Below, one piece after another: positions 33,181 through 42,922 of a stretch of 64,000 nucleotides of DNA. The notes beneath the pieces are model-generated. The model saw only the letters and a list, made by a program, of their open reading frames with translations, was not told the origin of the DNA and searched no databases. Position 1 is the stretch's first letter; every line of letters starts with the position of its first letter. Location of the stretch: the NCBI RefSeq assembly GCF_003254585.1, contig NZ_QJGZ01000037.1, forward strand, positions 186,001-250,000. The letters run 5' to 3'. Both the position numbers and the translations under genes were made by a program. Source of the stretch: Flavobacterium sharifuzzamanii. Lineage in GTDB: Bacteria; Bacteroidota; Bacteroidia; Flavobacteriales; Flavobacteriaceae.

Positions 33181-36100
33181 ATGAAACAAAAATTTAAAGG
33201 ATTAGCAATTCTTGTGTTTCTTCTTTTTACGCAAGTATTTTTTGCACAAGAGAAAACAATATCAGGAATTGTATCAGATGGAAGCGGACCTATTCCATGT
33301 GCGAATGTTGTGGTAAAAGGAACCAGTAATGGTGTTCAAACTGATTTTGATGGAAAGTATAAGATAAACGCAAAGACAGGTGATGTTTTGGTTTTTTCTT
33401 ATATGGGAATGAAAGATCAGACTATTATTGTTGGTAATTCGTCTTCTGTAAATGTTAAATTGCAAGAAGGAGGTGAGCAATTGGAAGAAGTTGTGGTACA
33501 GGTAGCTTATGGTAAGGCAAAAAAAGGCACATATACAGGATCTGCTACTCAAATTAAATCGGAGCAACTAGAAAATAGACCTTTAACCAATGCTCTTTCT
33601 GTTTTAGAGGGGAGTACTTCGGGAGTTCAAATTCAAAGTTCAGCAGGTCAGCCTGGAGCTGCGCCTGAGGTAAGAATACGTGGTTTTAGTTCAATCAATG
33701 GCTCAAACACTCCTTTATATGTTGTTGACGGGGTTCCTTATTCGGGAGATATTAGTAGTTTAAATTCAAGTGATATTGAAAGTTTAACCGTCTTAAAAGA
33801 TGCTTCTTCAACATCTTTATATGGATCAAAAGCTGCAAATGGAGTTATTATAATTACGACTAAGACAGGAAAATCTATAAAAGATAAATTTTCTCTTAAT
33901 TTGAGTACTGGAATGACTTCTCGATCTATTAAAGATTATAGTAGAGTAAACGCCTTTGATTATTATCCGCTAGAATGGGAGGCCATTAGAAATAGTCGCC
34001 CAATGGGGAATCAAGCAGAAATAGATGCTGCAAATGCTTACGCATCTGCAAGAGTTCCTGTTGTATTGGTAACAAATCCATTTAATGTTCCCAATGGAAG
34101 TATTGTTGGAACTGATGGAAAATTGAATTCAAATGCAAAATTATTATACCCACAAGATCTTGATTGGGCTAAACAATTGGAGAGAGCTGGAGTTAGAAAA
34201 AATGTTGATTTTTCATATCAAGGAAAATCTGAAAAATCGAACTACTTTGCATCTTTAGGTTATTTGGATGAAGAAGGATATATACAAAAATCAGGTTTTG
34301 AAAGAACAACAGGAAGGTTAAATTTAAATACGAGCTTAAAAGAGTGGTTTAAAACAGGTGCAAATCTATCTGGAACTTTAACGAATTCAAAATTAGGTAC
34401 TGATGGAGTTGAAAATACAAGCTCTTTTAAAAATCCATTTAGAACTATTAGAACAATGGGGCCAATTTATCCTGTTTTCGACCATACATCAAATGGCGAT
34501 TATGTACTTGATGCAAATGGTGATCGCGTTTATTCGACTGTTCGTGGTTCGGGGGCTTCTAATGGACGTAATGTTGTTTATGAAACTTTAAATGATACTG
34601 ATGTATTAAAAGGATTAGCTCTTTCAGCGCGAACTTTTTTTGAAATTTCATTCACTAAAGATTTAAAATTCACAACAAATGCCTCTATTGACAAAACATA
34701 TAGAAATAGAACTTATTCCTATAATACTAAAATTGGAGATGGAGCGCCAACTGGATTGATGGCGAAAGAAGATAAAATTCTAACTGGAATTACATACAAT
34801 CAACTATTGAATTATTCGAAGAAAATCGGAGAACATTCATTTAATGTTTTATTAGGACATGAAAGTTTTGATTATGAAACAAACTGGACAAGCAGCAGTA
34901 AGACAGGACAGGTAGCACCAGATATTATTGAATTTGTTAACTATGCAACAACTACGGGTTTAACATCTTTTACAAGAAATTATGCAACAGAGTCATACTT
35001 TTCAAGAGCTGGCTATGATTATATGAATAAGTATATTTTTTCAGCATCACTAAGAAGAGATGGATCTTCAAAATTTGCTAATAATAATCGTTGGGGTAAT
35101 TTTTGGTCTTTAGGAGGAGCTTGGGTACTTTCTAAAGAAAATTTCTTAAAAAAACATACTTGGCTTGATGATTTAAAATTAAGAGCTTCAATTGGGCAAG
35201 TTGGAAATGATTCTCATATAATTGGAGATACTAATGATGCAGGTTCAAAAATTAATGGTTTAAATTACTATGTCAATCAGCCTACCTTTAGTTTAGGTTA
35301 TGATAATGGAAGTGAAGGTGGTATTGTTACTTATGCAGCCGCGGCACCAGATTTAAAATGGGAGGTTAATACTCAAAAAGATATTGCTATAGAGTTTAGC
35401 TTGTTTAAAAACAGATTAAAAGGAAGTGTAGAGTATTATAATAGAAATACTGACGGGTTAATTTTTTCAGTGCCTAACCCTTTGTCTTCAGGCCTAGATA
35501 ATAGAATAGAAAATATTGGTTCTATGGTCAATAAAGGATTTGAAATCTCTTTAGATGGTGTTATCGTTAAAACAAATGATTTTTCGTGGAGTTTAAATGT
35601 TAATGCATCAACAATTAATAACAAAATTACAAAGCTCCCTCAGGGAGAAATTATTGATGGAACTAAAAAACTTTCAGTAGGCCATTCAATTTATGACTAT
35701 TGGCTAAGAGATTGGTATGGGGTAGATCCTTCAGATGGATATGCTTTATTTGTAGCAGATCCAAAATTTGTAAATCCAACTGACACTTCAATAAGAGTTG
35801 TAGATGGTGTAAATGTGACTACAGATCAAAATAAAGCATTATACCATTACGCAGGTTCTGCTATTCCAGATTTGTTTGGAAGTTTTGGAAATACATTTAA
35901 ATATAAAGGACTTCAGTTAGATGTTGTTTGTTCATATCAAATCGGTGGGAAAATGTACGACACTAATTATGCTGTTTTAATGCATACTGGTAATAATTAT
36001 GGGTCTGCTTTAAGTACAGATATTTTTAGAAGATGGCAGAAGCCTGGTGATATAACTGATGTACCTCGATTGGACGTTAATAGAAATACTTCTGCAAGTG

Positions 36101-36351
36101 CAGCTTCTGATAGATGGTTAATAGGTTCTGATTATTTATCATTAAGACAAGTCAATTTATCATATAAAATGCCTTCAGAATTTATCTCAAAATTAGAAAT
36201 TGATAATGCCTCAGTTTATATAAACGGAGAAAATTTAATGCTATTTACAAAACGCCAAGGAATGGATCCAACTCAAACTTTTAATGGAACGACTCAAAAT
36301 AGATATATACCATCTCGAGTAATTTCGTTAGGAGTGAATTTAAATTTTTAA
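33181..36351 (+). CDS. SusC/RagA-type TonB-linked outer-membrane transporter
   Basis: A 1056-residue protein with a signal peptide (FKGLAILVFLLFTQVFFAQ). Residues about 25-105 are the carboxypeptidase-like domain (TISGIVSDGSGPIPCANVVV). The plug starts with the TonB-box-like EEVVVQVAYGKAKKGTYTGS and contains VRIRGFSSINGSNTPLYVVD and SLYGSKAANGVIIITTK, both SusC hallmarks. The barrel ends in VISLGVNLNF with the C-terminal aromatic. It imports glycan or peptide ligands captured by the SusD partner encoded 4 bases downstream. No hydrolase is adjacent, so the substrate is not evident. Confidence 0.95.
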   Translation: MKQKFKGLAILVFLLFTQVFFAQEKTISGIVSDGSGPIPCANVVVKGTSNGVQTDFDGKYKINAKTGDVLVFSYMGMKDQTIIVGNSSSVNVKLQEGGEQLEEVVVQVAYGKAKKGTYTGSATQIKSEQLENRPLTNALSVLEGSTSGVQIQSSAGQPGAAPEVRIRGFSSINGSNTPLYVVDGVPYSGDISSLNSSDIESLTVLKDASSTSLYGSKAANGVIIITTKTGKSIKDKFSLNLSTGMTSRSIKDYSRVNAFDYYPLEWEAIRNSRPMGNQAEIDAANAYASARVPVVLVTNPFNVPNGSIVGTDGKLNSNAKLLYPQDLDWAKQLERAGVRKNVDFSYQGKSEKSNYFASLGYLDEEGYIQKSGFERTTGRLNLNTSLKEWFKTGANLSGTLTNSKLGTDGVENTSSFKNPFRTIRTMGPIYPVFDHTSNGDYVLDANGDRVYSTVRGSGASNGRNVVYETLNDTDVLKGLALSARTFFEISFTKDLKFTTNASIDKTYRNRTYSYNTKIGDGAPTGLMAKEDKILTGITYNQLLNYSKKIGEHSFNVLLGHESFDYETNWTSSSKTGQVAPDIIEFVNYATTTGLTSFTRNYATESYFSRAGYDYMNKYIFSASLRRDGSSKFANNNRWGNFWSLGGAWVLSKENFLKKHTWLDDLKLRASIGQVGNDSHIIGDTNDAGSKINGLNYYVNQPTFSLGYDNGSEGGIVTYAAAAPDLKWEVNTQKDIAIEFSLFKNRLKGSVEYYNRNTDGLIFSVPNPLSSGLDNRIENIGSMVNKGFEISLDGVIVKTNDFSWSLNVNASTINNKITKLPQGEIIDGTKKLSVGHSIYDYWLRDWYGVDPSDGYALFVADPKFVNPTDTSIRVVDGVNVTTDQNKALYHYAGSAIPDLFGSFGNTFKYKGLQLDVVCSYQIGGKMYDTNYAVLMHTGNNYGSALSTDIFRRWQKPGDITDVPRLDVNRNTSASAASDRWLIGSDYLSLRQVNLSYKMPSEFISKLEIDNASVYINGENLMLFTKRQGMDPTQTFNGTTQNRYIPSRVISLGVNLNF

Positions 36352-36355
36352 TATT

Positions 36356-37828
36356 ATGAAATCAAATTATATAAAAATATTATTAGCATCTATAATGCTG
36401 ACTTTTTTAGGCTCATGCTCTGACGATTTTTTAGATAAAAAGCCAACAGAGTTTGTTGATTATGATGGAGCGACAAAAACAACAGAAAATTTAATGACCC
36501 TTTTGAATGGTATTCATAGGTCATTATACTATAATTATGAAGATCAGAGCCAGGCAGGATTAGGAGGCTTAATGGAGCAAACTGATATCGCAGGTGATGA
36601 CGTGGTTTTTCCAATTACAAATGGCTGGTTTTTGACAGTATATAATTGGAGTGCAATGAATAATGAAAATTCTACAGAAGTTCGTTTTGCTTACAGGACT
36701 TATTATAGAATCATTAGAAATGCAAATACAATAATAAATGCAGCAGATGTTGCAATTGGCTCTGATGATGATAAGAAAATTGTAAAAGGACAAGCTTTGC
36801 TTTACCGCGCATTTTGTCACTATCAATTGGTACAATTATTTGGCAAGAGATATGTAAATGGTGAAACAAATTCTCAGCTTGGAGTGCCTATTATATTGAC
36901 GGTAGGGAATGATAAATTTCCACGCTCAACTGTTGAAGAAGTATATGCTCAAATTAATAAAGATCTGGATGAAGCAAATGCTTTATTAATTGATTATACA
37001 AAACCAAATAATTCACATTTAGACCTGAAGGTAGCTCAAGGTTTAAAAGCAAGAGTAGCTTTGACTCAAGGAAATTGGTCAATTGCGGCCGAATATGCAA
37101 ATAAGGCTAGGGCTGGAAAGACTTTAATGCCAATAGCAGAATATGCTTTAGGGTTTAATGATTATAATAATAAAGAATGGATGTGGGGAAGTCATATTAA
37201 TGAGGTTCAAACTCAGTACTTCGGGAATTTTGGAGCTTATATGTCTAGAAATTTCAGTTCAACGGTTATACGTTCTTGTCCAAAAGCAATAAATAGTAAG
37301 CTGTATAATATCATACCTTCTACTGATGTTCGTTCTACGGTTTTTGATAAAACAGGAAAGCATACTTCATTGGCACTTCCTTCGAATTTTGCTAAATTTC
37401 CTTATACTAGCCAGAAATTTTTAGCCATAAGTACAGGAGATAGTCGATGTGATGTTCCATATATGCGTGTTGCCGAAATGTATCTGATAGAAGCGGAAGC
37501 AAAAGCAAGACTTGGAAACGCAGATGCCGCTGCAGTACTTTTTGAATTCGAAAAAACAAGAGACCCTTCTTATACTTTATCTACAAATTCTGGACAAGCA
37601 TTAGTTGATGAAATTTTACTTCAAAGAAGAATTGAATTGTGGGGAGAAGGCTTTAGATTTTATGATTTAAAAAGAACTAATACAGCATTAGACAGAACTG
37701 ATTCTAATCATGATGTTGGTATTACAAATGGAGTAATGAATGTAGCGCCTTCAGATAAAAGATGGCAATGGTTGATCCCAAAAGTTGAAATTGACGCAAA
37801 TCCGTTGATTATACAAAATGAATTGTAA
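36356..37828 (+). CDS. SusD/RagB-type surface lipoprotein
   Basis: A 490-residue lipoprotein (lipobox LGSC, cysteine at residue 22), exposed on the cell surface. The fold is the SusD TPR-rich ligand-binding type: SDDFLDKKPTEFVDYDG at the mature N terminus, RAFCHYQLVQLFGKRY, VPIILTVGNDKFPRSTVEEVY, and the C-terminal MRVAEMYLIEAEAKARLGN plus ELWGEGFRFYDLKR. It forms the lid over the SusC channel. The gene starts 4 bases after susC and ends at a strong terminator, so the operon contains just the two genes. Confidence 0.95.
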   Translation: MKSNYIKILLASIMLTFLGSCSDDFLDKKPTEFVDYDGATKTTENLMTLLNGIHRSLYYNYEDQSQAGLGGLMEQTDIAGDDVVFPITNGWFLTVYNWSAMNNENSTEVRFAYRTYYRIIRNANTIINAADVAIGSDDDKKIVKGQALLYRAFCHYQLVQLFGKRYVNGETNSQLGVPIILTVGNDKFPRSTVEEVYAQINKDLDEANALLIDYTKPNNSHLDLKVAQGLKARVALTQGNWSIAAEYANKARAGKTLMPIAEYALGFNDYNNKEWMWGSHINEVQTQYFGNFGAYMSRNFSSTVIRSCPKAINSKLYNIIPSTDVRSTVFDKTGKHTSLALPSNFAKFPYTSQKFLAISTGDSRCDVPYMRVAEMYLIEAEAKARLGNADAAAVLFEFEKTRDPSYTLSTNSGQALVDEILLQRRIELWGEGFRFYDLKRTNTALDRTDSNHDVGITNGVMNVAPSDKRWQWLIPKVEIDANPLIIQNEL

Positions 37829-37840
37829 ATTTTTATAACT

Positions 37841-37872
37841 AGCGAGCTCGAAAAAAACGAGCTCGCTTTGTT
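37841..37872 (+). terminator. Terminator of the SusC/SusD operon
   Basis: AGCGAGCTCG, a 7-base loop and CGAGCTCGCT followed by T-rich sequence. The remaining gap to 38139 is AT-rich, and I see nothing else recognisable in it. Confidence 0.85.
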
Positions 37873-38139
37873 TATTAATGTATTTAATAGAATGTCTCTT
37901 AATCGTTAAATTTAATTAATGAGAACTTTAAGAAACTAAAGGTGGATTTTCGTGTAAAAAAGTATTAACAAGATTTGTAAGTGTAAAATTTATAATTATG
38001 TTTACGGTAAGAAATAATTGGTTATTTTTTAGCTGAAAGTATCAATAAATCAAGAGAGAACCAATTGGGGTTAGCGTTAAAATAAATACGAGGAAGCCGA
38101 AAATCGCGAGAGTAGGCAAAATTTTAAACCCAAAAACAA

Positions 38140-38847
38140 ATGATTAAAAAAACTTTACTTTTAATGATGCTTCTTTTGGCATTTACAGCAACAAAAGCTC
38201 AAGATTTAATTAATCCATCTTATGGATTTTCACACAGTAAAACAGCTTATATTACACTAACAGATGGAACAGAACTTAGCGGAACTATCAGGGATATTGA
38301 TAGAGATAAGGGGTTAATCGAATTTATTAAGTTACAAGACGCTGCTGGAAAAAAACACAAACTTAAGCCAGAGGATATTAAGCACATGTACTTACCACCA
38401 AGTGGACTTGATAATTTAACCAAAAAACTAGATTTCATTTCAGATTACCAAAAATGGAACGACGATAAATTGAACCAAGAGTACCTTAAAGAAGGTTACG
38501 CTTATTTTGAAACAGCAGATGTACAAGTAAAGAAAAAAACTTCAAAACTTTTAATGCAGTTATTGAATCCAGCATTCAGTAAAGAACTTAGAATATATTG
38601 TGATCCACGTGCAAAAGAAACTGCTTCTTTTGGAGTTGGAGGTGTTAAATTTGTTGGTGGAGATGCTAAATCTTACTATGTTGCTAAAAAAGATGCACCT
38701 GCATTTTTATTAAAGAAAAAAGAATACAAAAAAGAATTTGCAACATTGTGGAGTGGATGTGATAAATTAATCACTGCATCTTCAGCAGATCCAAAATGGA
38801 CAGATTTATCAAAACATGCTGTTACCTATTCTGAGTGTGCTCAGTAA
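38140..38847 (+). CDS. Exported protein of unknown function
   Basis: A 235-residue protein with a signal peptide (TLLLMMLLLAFTATKAQ). The mature part begins with a compact beta domain (SKTAYITLTDGTELSGTIRD) and contains a lysine-rich helical middle, then KFVGGDAKSYYVAKKDAPAF and a C-terminal segment with three cysteines. I do not recognise the family. The TDGTELSGTI stretch resembles small beta-barrel adaptor modules, but that is only a likeness. It shares a bidirectional terminator with the DUF6607-like gene and lies beside the heme locus. Confidence 0.6.
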   Translation: MIKKTLLLMMLLLAFTATKAQDLINPSYGFSHSKTAYITLTDGTELSGTIRDIDRDKGLIEFIKLQDAAGKKHKLKPEDIKHMYLPPSGLDNLTKKLDFISDYQKWNDDKLNQEYLKEGYAYFETADVQVKKKTSKLLMQLLNPAFSKELRIYCDPRAKETASFGVGGVKFVGGDAKSYYVAKKDAPAFLLKKKEYKKEFATLWSGCDKLITASSADPKWTDLSKHAVTYSECAQ

Positions 38848-38864
38848 TTGTTTCGAAAAAATAA

Positions 38865-38899
38865 AAAAAAGCCGGAAGTCTCAAAACTTCCGGCTTTTT
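38865..38899. terminator. Bidirectional terminator
   Basis: AAAAAAGCCGGAAG, an 8-base loop and CTTCCGGCTTTTT between convergent genes. Confidence 0.88.
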
Positions 38900-38920
38900 C
38901 GTTTTAACAACTAATTCTAA

Positions 38921-39823
38921 TTACTTAACAAATTTGTCAATGATTTTATCTGTTTCTGCTTTTGAAGCATCTGGTTTCAAATCAAATAGAAGAGAGTAAA
39001 GTGCTTTTCTATCAACTTTAGCTTCTAGGTTTAAGTCTTGGTGTCTGTCAAAGAGAGTCTGCCATTTGTCACGAACGTTTTTCCAAAGTGCGTTATTTTC
39101 CTTCCACCATTTTTGTCCTGCAATACATTTTGAATCAGGAACTTTAGTGTAAACATCAAATCCTTTTTCTTGAGCTAATAAAACATCTTTTCCAGCGTCG
39201 TCGCGAACCAATTTATCATTGTCTTGTTCGTGATTCCAACCTGTAGAAGTGATTTCGTGGATGTTTCTTCTTTTCAAAACATTATAATCGTTACGTTTTG
39301 TCTGCTCTCTTCTTGGAAGTGGAGCATCTGCAACGTTTGCCCAATAATCTTGTCCGTCAACATGTACCCAAGTTGAAGATCCCTCATATCTTGGACTATC
39401 GTCTACTTGATATACTTTTTGAGTCCACTGACCTTTAACCGCTTTTTTATCTAATTTCTTGTATTTCCAAGAATTCCCCTTGTCAAAAGTGTATAAGTCT
39501 GTGTTTTCGTAAAGCCAATCTTGTCTCCAGTGTTTGATAATCATATCAGGACTTACAATAAGTAAATGCTGCATTACGATTTTGTTTGGAGTGTCTTCTA
39601 ATAGTTCTACCCATTCTAAAGCAGATTCGTGTTTAGTTTCAGAAGGTTTATAAGTAAGAGAATCTTTTGGGTATGAGAAAGTTTCTGTGAAATTGAACTT
39701 CACCTCATAACAACCACACATCGATTTAATAGATTTTATGTCTTGTTGTTTCTTGTCCTGACTAAAACCAAGACCACATGTTAAAGCCATAGCGGCTGAC
39801 AAAAAAAGGCTTTTTGAAATCAT
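38921..39823 (-). CDS. DUF6607-like exported protein next to a heme-uptake locus
   Basis: A 300-residue protein with a signal peptide (SLFLSAAMALTCGLGFSQ). It is rich in conserved tryptophans and acids: MCGCYEVKFNFTETF, IIKHWRQDWLYE, KGQWTQKVYQVDDSPRYEGS, PLPRREQTKR and STGWNHEQDNDKL. This pattern fits the family I know as DUF6607, found in many marine and soil bacteria. Function is not established. It is divergent from the TonB receptor gene with only 105 bases between, and the shared intergenic region suggests co-regulation with heme or iron uptake (inference). Confidence 0.65.
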   Translation of the reverse strand: MISKSLFLSAAMALTCGLGFSQDKKQQDIKSIKSMCGCYEVKFNFTETFSYPKDSLTYKPSETKHESALEWVELLEDTPNKIVMQHLLIVSPDMIIKHWRQDWLYENTDLYTFDKGNSWKYKKLDKKAVKGQWTQKVYQVDDSPRYEGSSTWVHVDGQDYWANVADAPLPRREQTKRNDYNVLKRRNIHEITSTGWNHEQDNDKLVRDDAGKDVLLAQEKGFDVYTKVPDSKCIAGQKWWKENNALWKNVRDKWQTLFDRHQDLNLEAKVDRKALYSLLFDLKPDASKAETDKIIDKFVK

Positions 39824-39852
39824 AACTTATTGTTTTGTTTTTAAAATTTTCG

Positions 39853-39900
39853 CAAATATATAAATTTTATTTAGAACAATTAAAAATAGTTATATATTCG
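39853..39900. promoter_or_regulatory. Divergent promoters of the DUF6607-like and TonB-receptor genes
   Basis: On the minus strand TATATTTG (39860-39853) drives the DUF6607-like gene; on the plus strand TATATTCG (39893-39900) drives the receptor. Between them is a weak dyad (AACAATTA...AAATAGTT, 39875-39892) that could bind a Fur-type repressor. The dyad is imperfect and that idea is speculative. Confidence 0.5.
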
Positions 39901-39928
39901 CATCGATTATTAAGACTGAATAAAAATA

Positions 39929-41995
39929 ATGAATTTTAGAATTACTCTTTTTGCTGTTGTGCTTTTTTGTCAAATTTCTGTATCTCAGAATGTTAAAAAA
40001 GATAGTGTGGAAACAAATGAATTATCGGAAGTTAAAGTTACTACTGCAACTAGAACAGAAAGAGTCCTTTCATCATTGCCTTTGCCCATGACAATTATTA
40101 CATCTGAAGCAATTATGAAGTCTGGTGTTACAAGATTAAATGAAATTTTAAGTGAACAAACCGGTATTATTTTAATTCCTGACGAGAGTGGTTTTGAAGG
40201 AATTCAAATGCAAGGATTGGATGCAGCTTATACTATGATTTTAATTGATGGAGTGCCGTTAGTAGGTAGAAGTGCTGGTGTTTTGGACTTATCAAGGGTT
40301 TCTGTGGGAAATATAGAAAGAATCGAAATTGTTAAAGGAGCTTCTTCAGCATTGTATGGTTCTGAAGCAATGGGAGGAGTAATAAATGTAATTACAAAAA
40401 GACCGAAGAAGGATACGTTTACAGGAAGTCTTTCTTATAGATACGCAACTTTTAATACTAATGATGCTAATACGAATTTGCTTTGGAAGAAGAAGAAATT
40501 CTCAGCTAATCTTTTTGCCAATTTTTATTCTACAGATGGTTATGATTTAGATAAAAGTACGCCATTAAAAAATGTGGAACCGTTTTATAATTTTACAATC
40601 CAACCTAAGATATATTACGATTTTTCGGAGAATCTAAAGTTAATTGTAAACAACCGTTTTTACGATATGAAAATGGATAATGTGGCAATTATAGATTCTC
40701 AAAACTACAAAGGTGATGCAAAAGAAAAAGAATGGAATTCGCAAATTAAATTTGAGCATAAATGGAGCTCAAAAGTGTATTCTGAATACGAGTTTTACAC
40801 CACAAATTACAAAAATGATTCCTTTTTAAATGATAAGAATAACGCTCTTTATGAGAGTGCTTATTACAATCAATGGTTAGTTCGACCAGAAATTCGAACA
40901 ACGCTTTCATTGAAAAATGACAAACTAACAGGTGGAGTTGGATTAAATTATGAGACTTTAGACAGAACTTATTTTGAAAAGCAAGTCAATTTTAATTCAC
41001 AATATATTTACCTGCAATATGATTACAATCCAACTGAGAAATGGAACGTTCTTGCTGGATTTAGATATGATAATCATAGTGAATACGCCTCACAGTTTAG
41101 TCCAAAATTAGCGGTCAACTATAAGGTTAATGAGAATTTTTCTTTAAAATCTTCGGTTGGTTATGGATATAAAGCACCAGATTTTCGTCAATTATATTTT
41201 GACTTTACAAATCCGTCAGTTGGATATACGGTTTTGGGGTACAACGTCGCTGAAGACCGCTTAAATCAACTTGAAGAACAAGGGCAACTTTTGTCTAGAG
41301 TAAATGGAGTAAATTTTGGTGAGCCGTTGAAGCCAGAAAGTTCAATAAACGTAAATCTTGGAACTTTTTATAAAAAAAATAAATTAAGACTAGACGTGAA
41401 TGCGTTCTATAATTCAATCGAAAATTTAATTGATACTCGAGTTGTTGCTCAAAAAACGAATGGTCAGAATGTCTTCAGTTATTTTAATATTAGTAAAATC
41501 TTTACCTATGGTCTAGAGTTTAATTCAACTTATGATTTTACAAAACAATTATCAGTATCATTTGGTTATCAGTTTTTAACAGCAAAAGACAAATCTGTTT
41601 TGGATAATTTCGAAGATTACCAATACATCCGCAATTCAGATTTACAAACCGTTCAGATTAAAAAATCAGATTATTTTGGATTGTTTAACAGGTCAAAACA
41701 TACGGCCAATGTTAAGTTCGCCTACAATATCCCTAAAATAAAAACAGACATCAACTTGCGCGTTTTTTACAGAAGCAAGTACGGAATGTTTGATACAAAC
41801 GGTAATCAGATACTTGACAAATATGACACATTTGTCGATGGTTATTTCTTAACAAACCTGTCAATTTCAAAATACATCGGAGATAAATTTATGCTTCAGG
41901 CAGGAGCCAATAATTTATTTGATTTTACAGACCCTAGCCAAATTAGCAACTTGGCCGGCAGGCAGTTTTTTGCACGAATTCAATATAATTTTTAA
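39929..41995 (+). CDS. TonB-dependent receptor, probable heme receptor (HmuR-like)
   Basis: A 688-residue outer-membrane receptor with a signal peptide (ITLFAVVLFCQISVSQN). The TonB box region is SEVKVTTATRTERVLSSLP, the plug contains TRLNEILSEQTGIILIP and SSALYGSEAMGGVINVITK, and the barrel includes YGYKAPDFRQLYFDFTNP, the conserved-receptor motif of heme and siderophore receptors. It ends in RIQYNF. A classic CarboxypepD domain is absent. Its partner, 27 bases downstream, looks HmuY-like, which is why I favour heme as the ligand, as in Porphyromonas HmuR/HmuY. The heme histidines were not placed by alignment. Confidence 0.85.
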   Translation: MNFRITLFAVVLFCQISVSQNVKKDSVETNELSEVKVTTATRTERVLSSLPLPMTIITSEAIMKSGVTRLNEILSEQTGIILIPDESGFEGIQMQGLDAAYTMILIDGVPLVGRSAGVLDLSRVSVGNIERIEIVKGASSALYGSEAMGGVINVITKRPKKDTFTGSLSYRYATFNTNDANTNLLWKKKKFSANLFANFYSTDGYDLDKSTPLKNVEPFYNFTIQPKIYYDFSENLKLIVNNRFYDMKMDNVAIIDSQNYKGDAKEKEWNSQIKFEHKWSSKVYSEYEFYTTNYKNDSFLNDKNNALYESAYYNQWLVRPEIRTTLSLKNDKLTGGVGLNYETLDRTYFEKQVNFNSQYIYLQYDYNPTEKWNVLAGFRYDNHSEYASQFSPKLAVNYKVNENFSLKSSVGYGYKAPDFRQLYFDFTNPSVGYTVLGYNVAEDRLNQLEEQGQLLSRVNGVNFGEPLKPESSINVNLGTFYKKNKLRLDVNAFYNSIENLIDTRVVAQKTNGQNVFSYFNISKIFTYGLEFNSTYDFTKQLSVSFGYQFLTAKDKSVLDNFEDYQYIRNSDLQTVQIKKSDYFGLFNRSKHTANVKFAYNIPKIKTDINLRVFYRSKYGMFDTNGNQILDKYDTFVDGYFLTNLSISKYIGDKFMLQAGANNLFDFTDPSQISNLAGRQFFARIQYNF

Positions 41996-42022
41996 TCAAT
42001 ATTTATTTAACACCTTTTCAAA

Positions 42023-42643
42023 ATGAAAACAAAATTCTTAAAACTTTCGCTTTTAGCATTATTTATTTTTACAGCATCTTGCAGTAGCGATGATGATAAA
42101 AATACAGTAGCACCAGTAGTAACTACAAAAGTTTCTAATATTGCTGCACCACAAACGGGAGGTCAAGGACAACCAGCTGGAGGAGCATTTGCAAAATTTA
42201 GTTTTTCTCAAAACAAATTAGTAACTGATAATAGTTGGGATATCGCTTTTCGCGGTACTACAATTATTGTAAATGGGGGAGCTAAAATTGGTCTTACAGA
42301 TGAACCAGAAAGAACAGGATCTGGTGCTGTAAGTATCGTGTCTGGAACATTTGGTGGTGTAACAACATTTCCTGCTTCTAGTACTTTTGCTCAAGATGCA
42401 TCTACTGTTTATTCAATCCCAACAGGAAGCGGAAAAGGGTGGTATTCTTACAATGCAGAAACTCATATTGTTTCTCCTATTGCAGGAAAAGTATTTGTTG
42501 TAAAAACACATGATGGTAAATATGCAAAATTTGAAATATTAAGCTATTATAAAGATGCGCCTGCAAGTCCAACACAAACTTCTGAGTCGCCATATTATAC
42601 TTTTAATTTCGCGTACCAAGCAAATAGCACTACTACATTCTAA
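42023..42643 (+). CDS. HmuY-like heme-binding lipoprotein
   Basis: A 206-residue lipoprotein (lipobox FTASC, cysteine at residue 20). The fold signatures of HmuY proteins are seen: an early all-beta stretch (GGAFAKFSFSQNKLVTDNSW), WDIAFRGTTIIVNGG, GWYSYNAETHIVSPIAGKVF and the final YYTFNFAYQ. Porphyromonas HmuY binds heme with two histidines; here the histidines in the fold are H153 and H168 region (ETHIV, KTHDG), so the ligands may differ. It captures heme at the surface for the upstream receptor, and is cotranscribed with it. Confidence 0.82.
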   Translation: MKTKFLKLSLLALFIFTASCSSDDDKNTVAPVVTTKVSNIAAPQTGGQGQPAGGAFAKFSFSQNKLVTDNSWDIAFRGTTIIVNGGAKIGLTDEPERTGSGAVSIVSGTFGGVTTFPASSTFAQDASTVYSIPTGSGKGWYSYNAETHIVSPIAGKVFVVKTHDGKYAKFEILSYYKDAPASPTQTSESPYYTFNFAYQANSTTTF

Positions 42644-42750
42644 TTAAAGAGTAATAAGCTCTGATAATTTATTTTATACAAGCACTTTTAAATAAAAACA
42701 CAAAAAATCTAGTTAATCATTAGCTTTGTTTTTTTTATTTTTTTTTTGAC

Positions 42751-42781
42751 AAGAGGTTAGAATTTTTCTAGCCTCTTTTTT
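42751..42781 (+). terminator. Terminator of the heme-uptake operon
   Basis: AAGAGGTTAGAA...TTCTAGCCTCTT with T7, about 110 bases past the HmuY-like stop codon. Confidence 0.8.
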
Positions 42782-42827
42782 TTGTTCTACTTTCTTGTTA
42801 AAATGAAATAGAAACAAAATGTTATTC

Positions 42828-42835
42828 TATCTTTG
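42828..42835 (+). promoter_or_regulatory. -7 box of the SGNH/MBOAT operon
   Basis: TATCTTTG fits TAnnTTTG and lies 87 bases before the GTG start at 42923; a TTG is present but 30 bases upstream, too far to be convincing. Confidence 0.5.
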
Positions 42836-42922
42836 CACAAATTTTTTCTGCAGTGAGTTAACCATAATTTAATTGGTTTAATTTTTGAATGCAGTTCCTC
42901 ATATTTTATTATAATTATTTAA

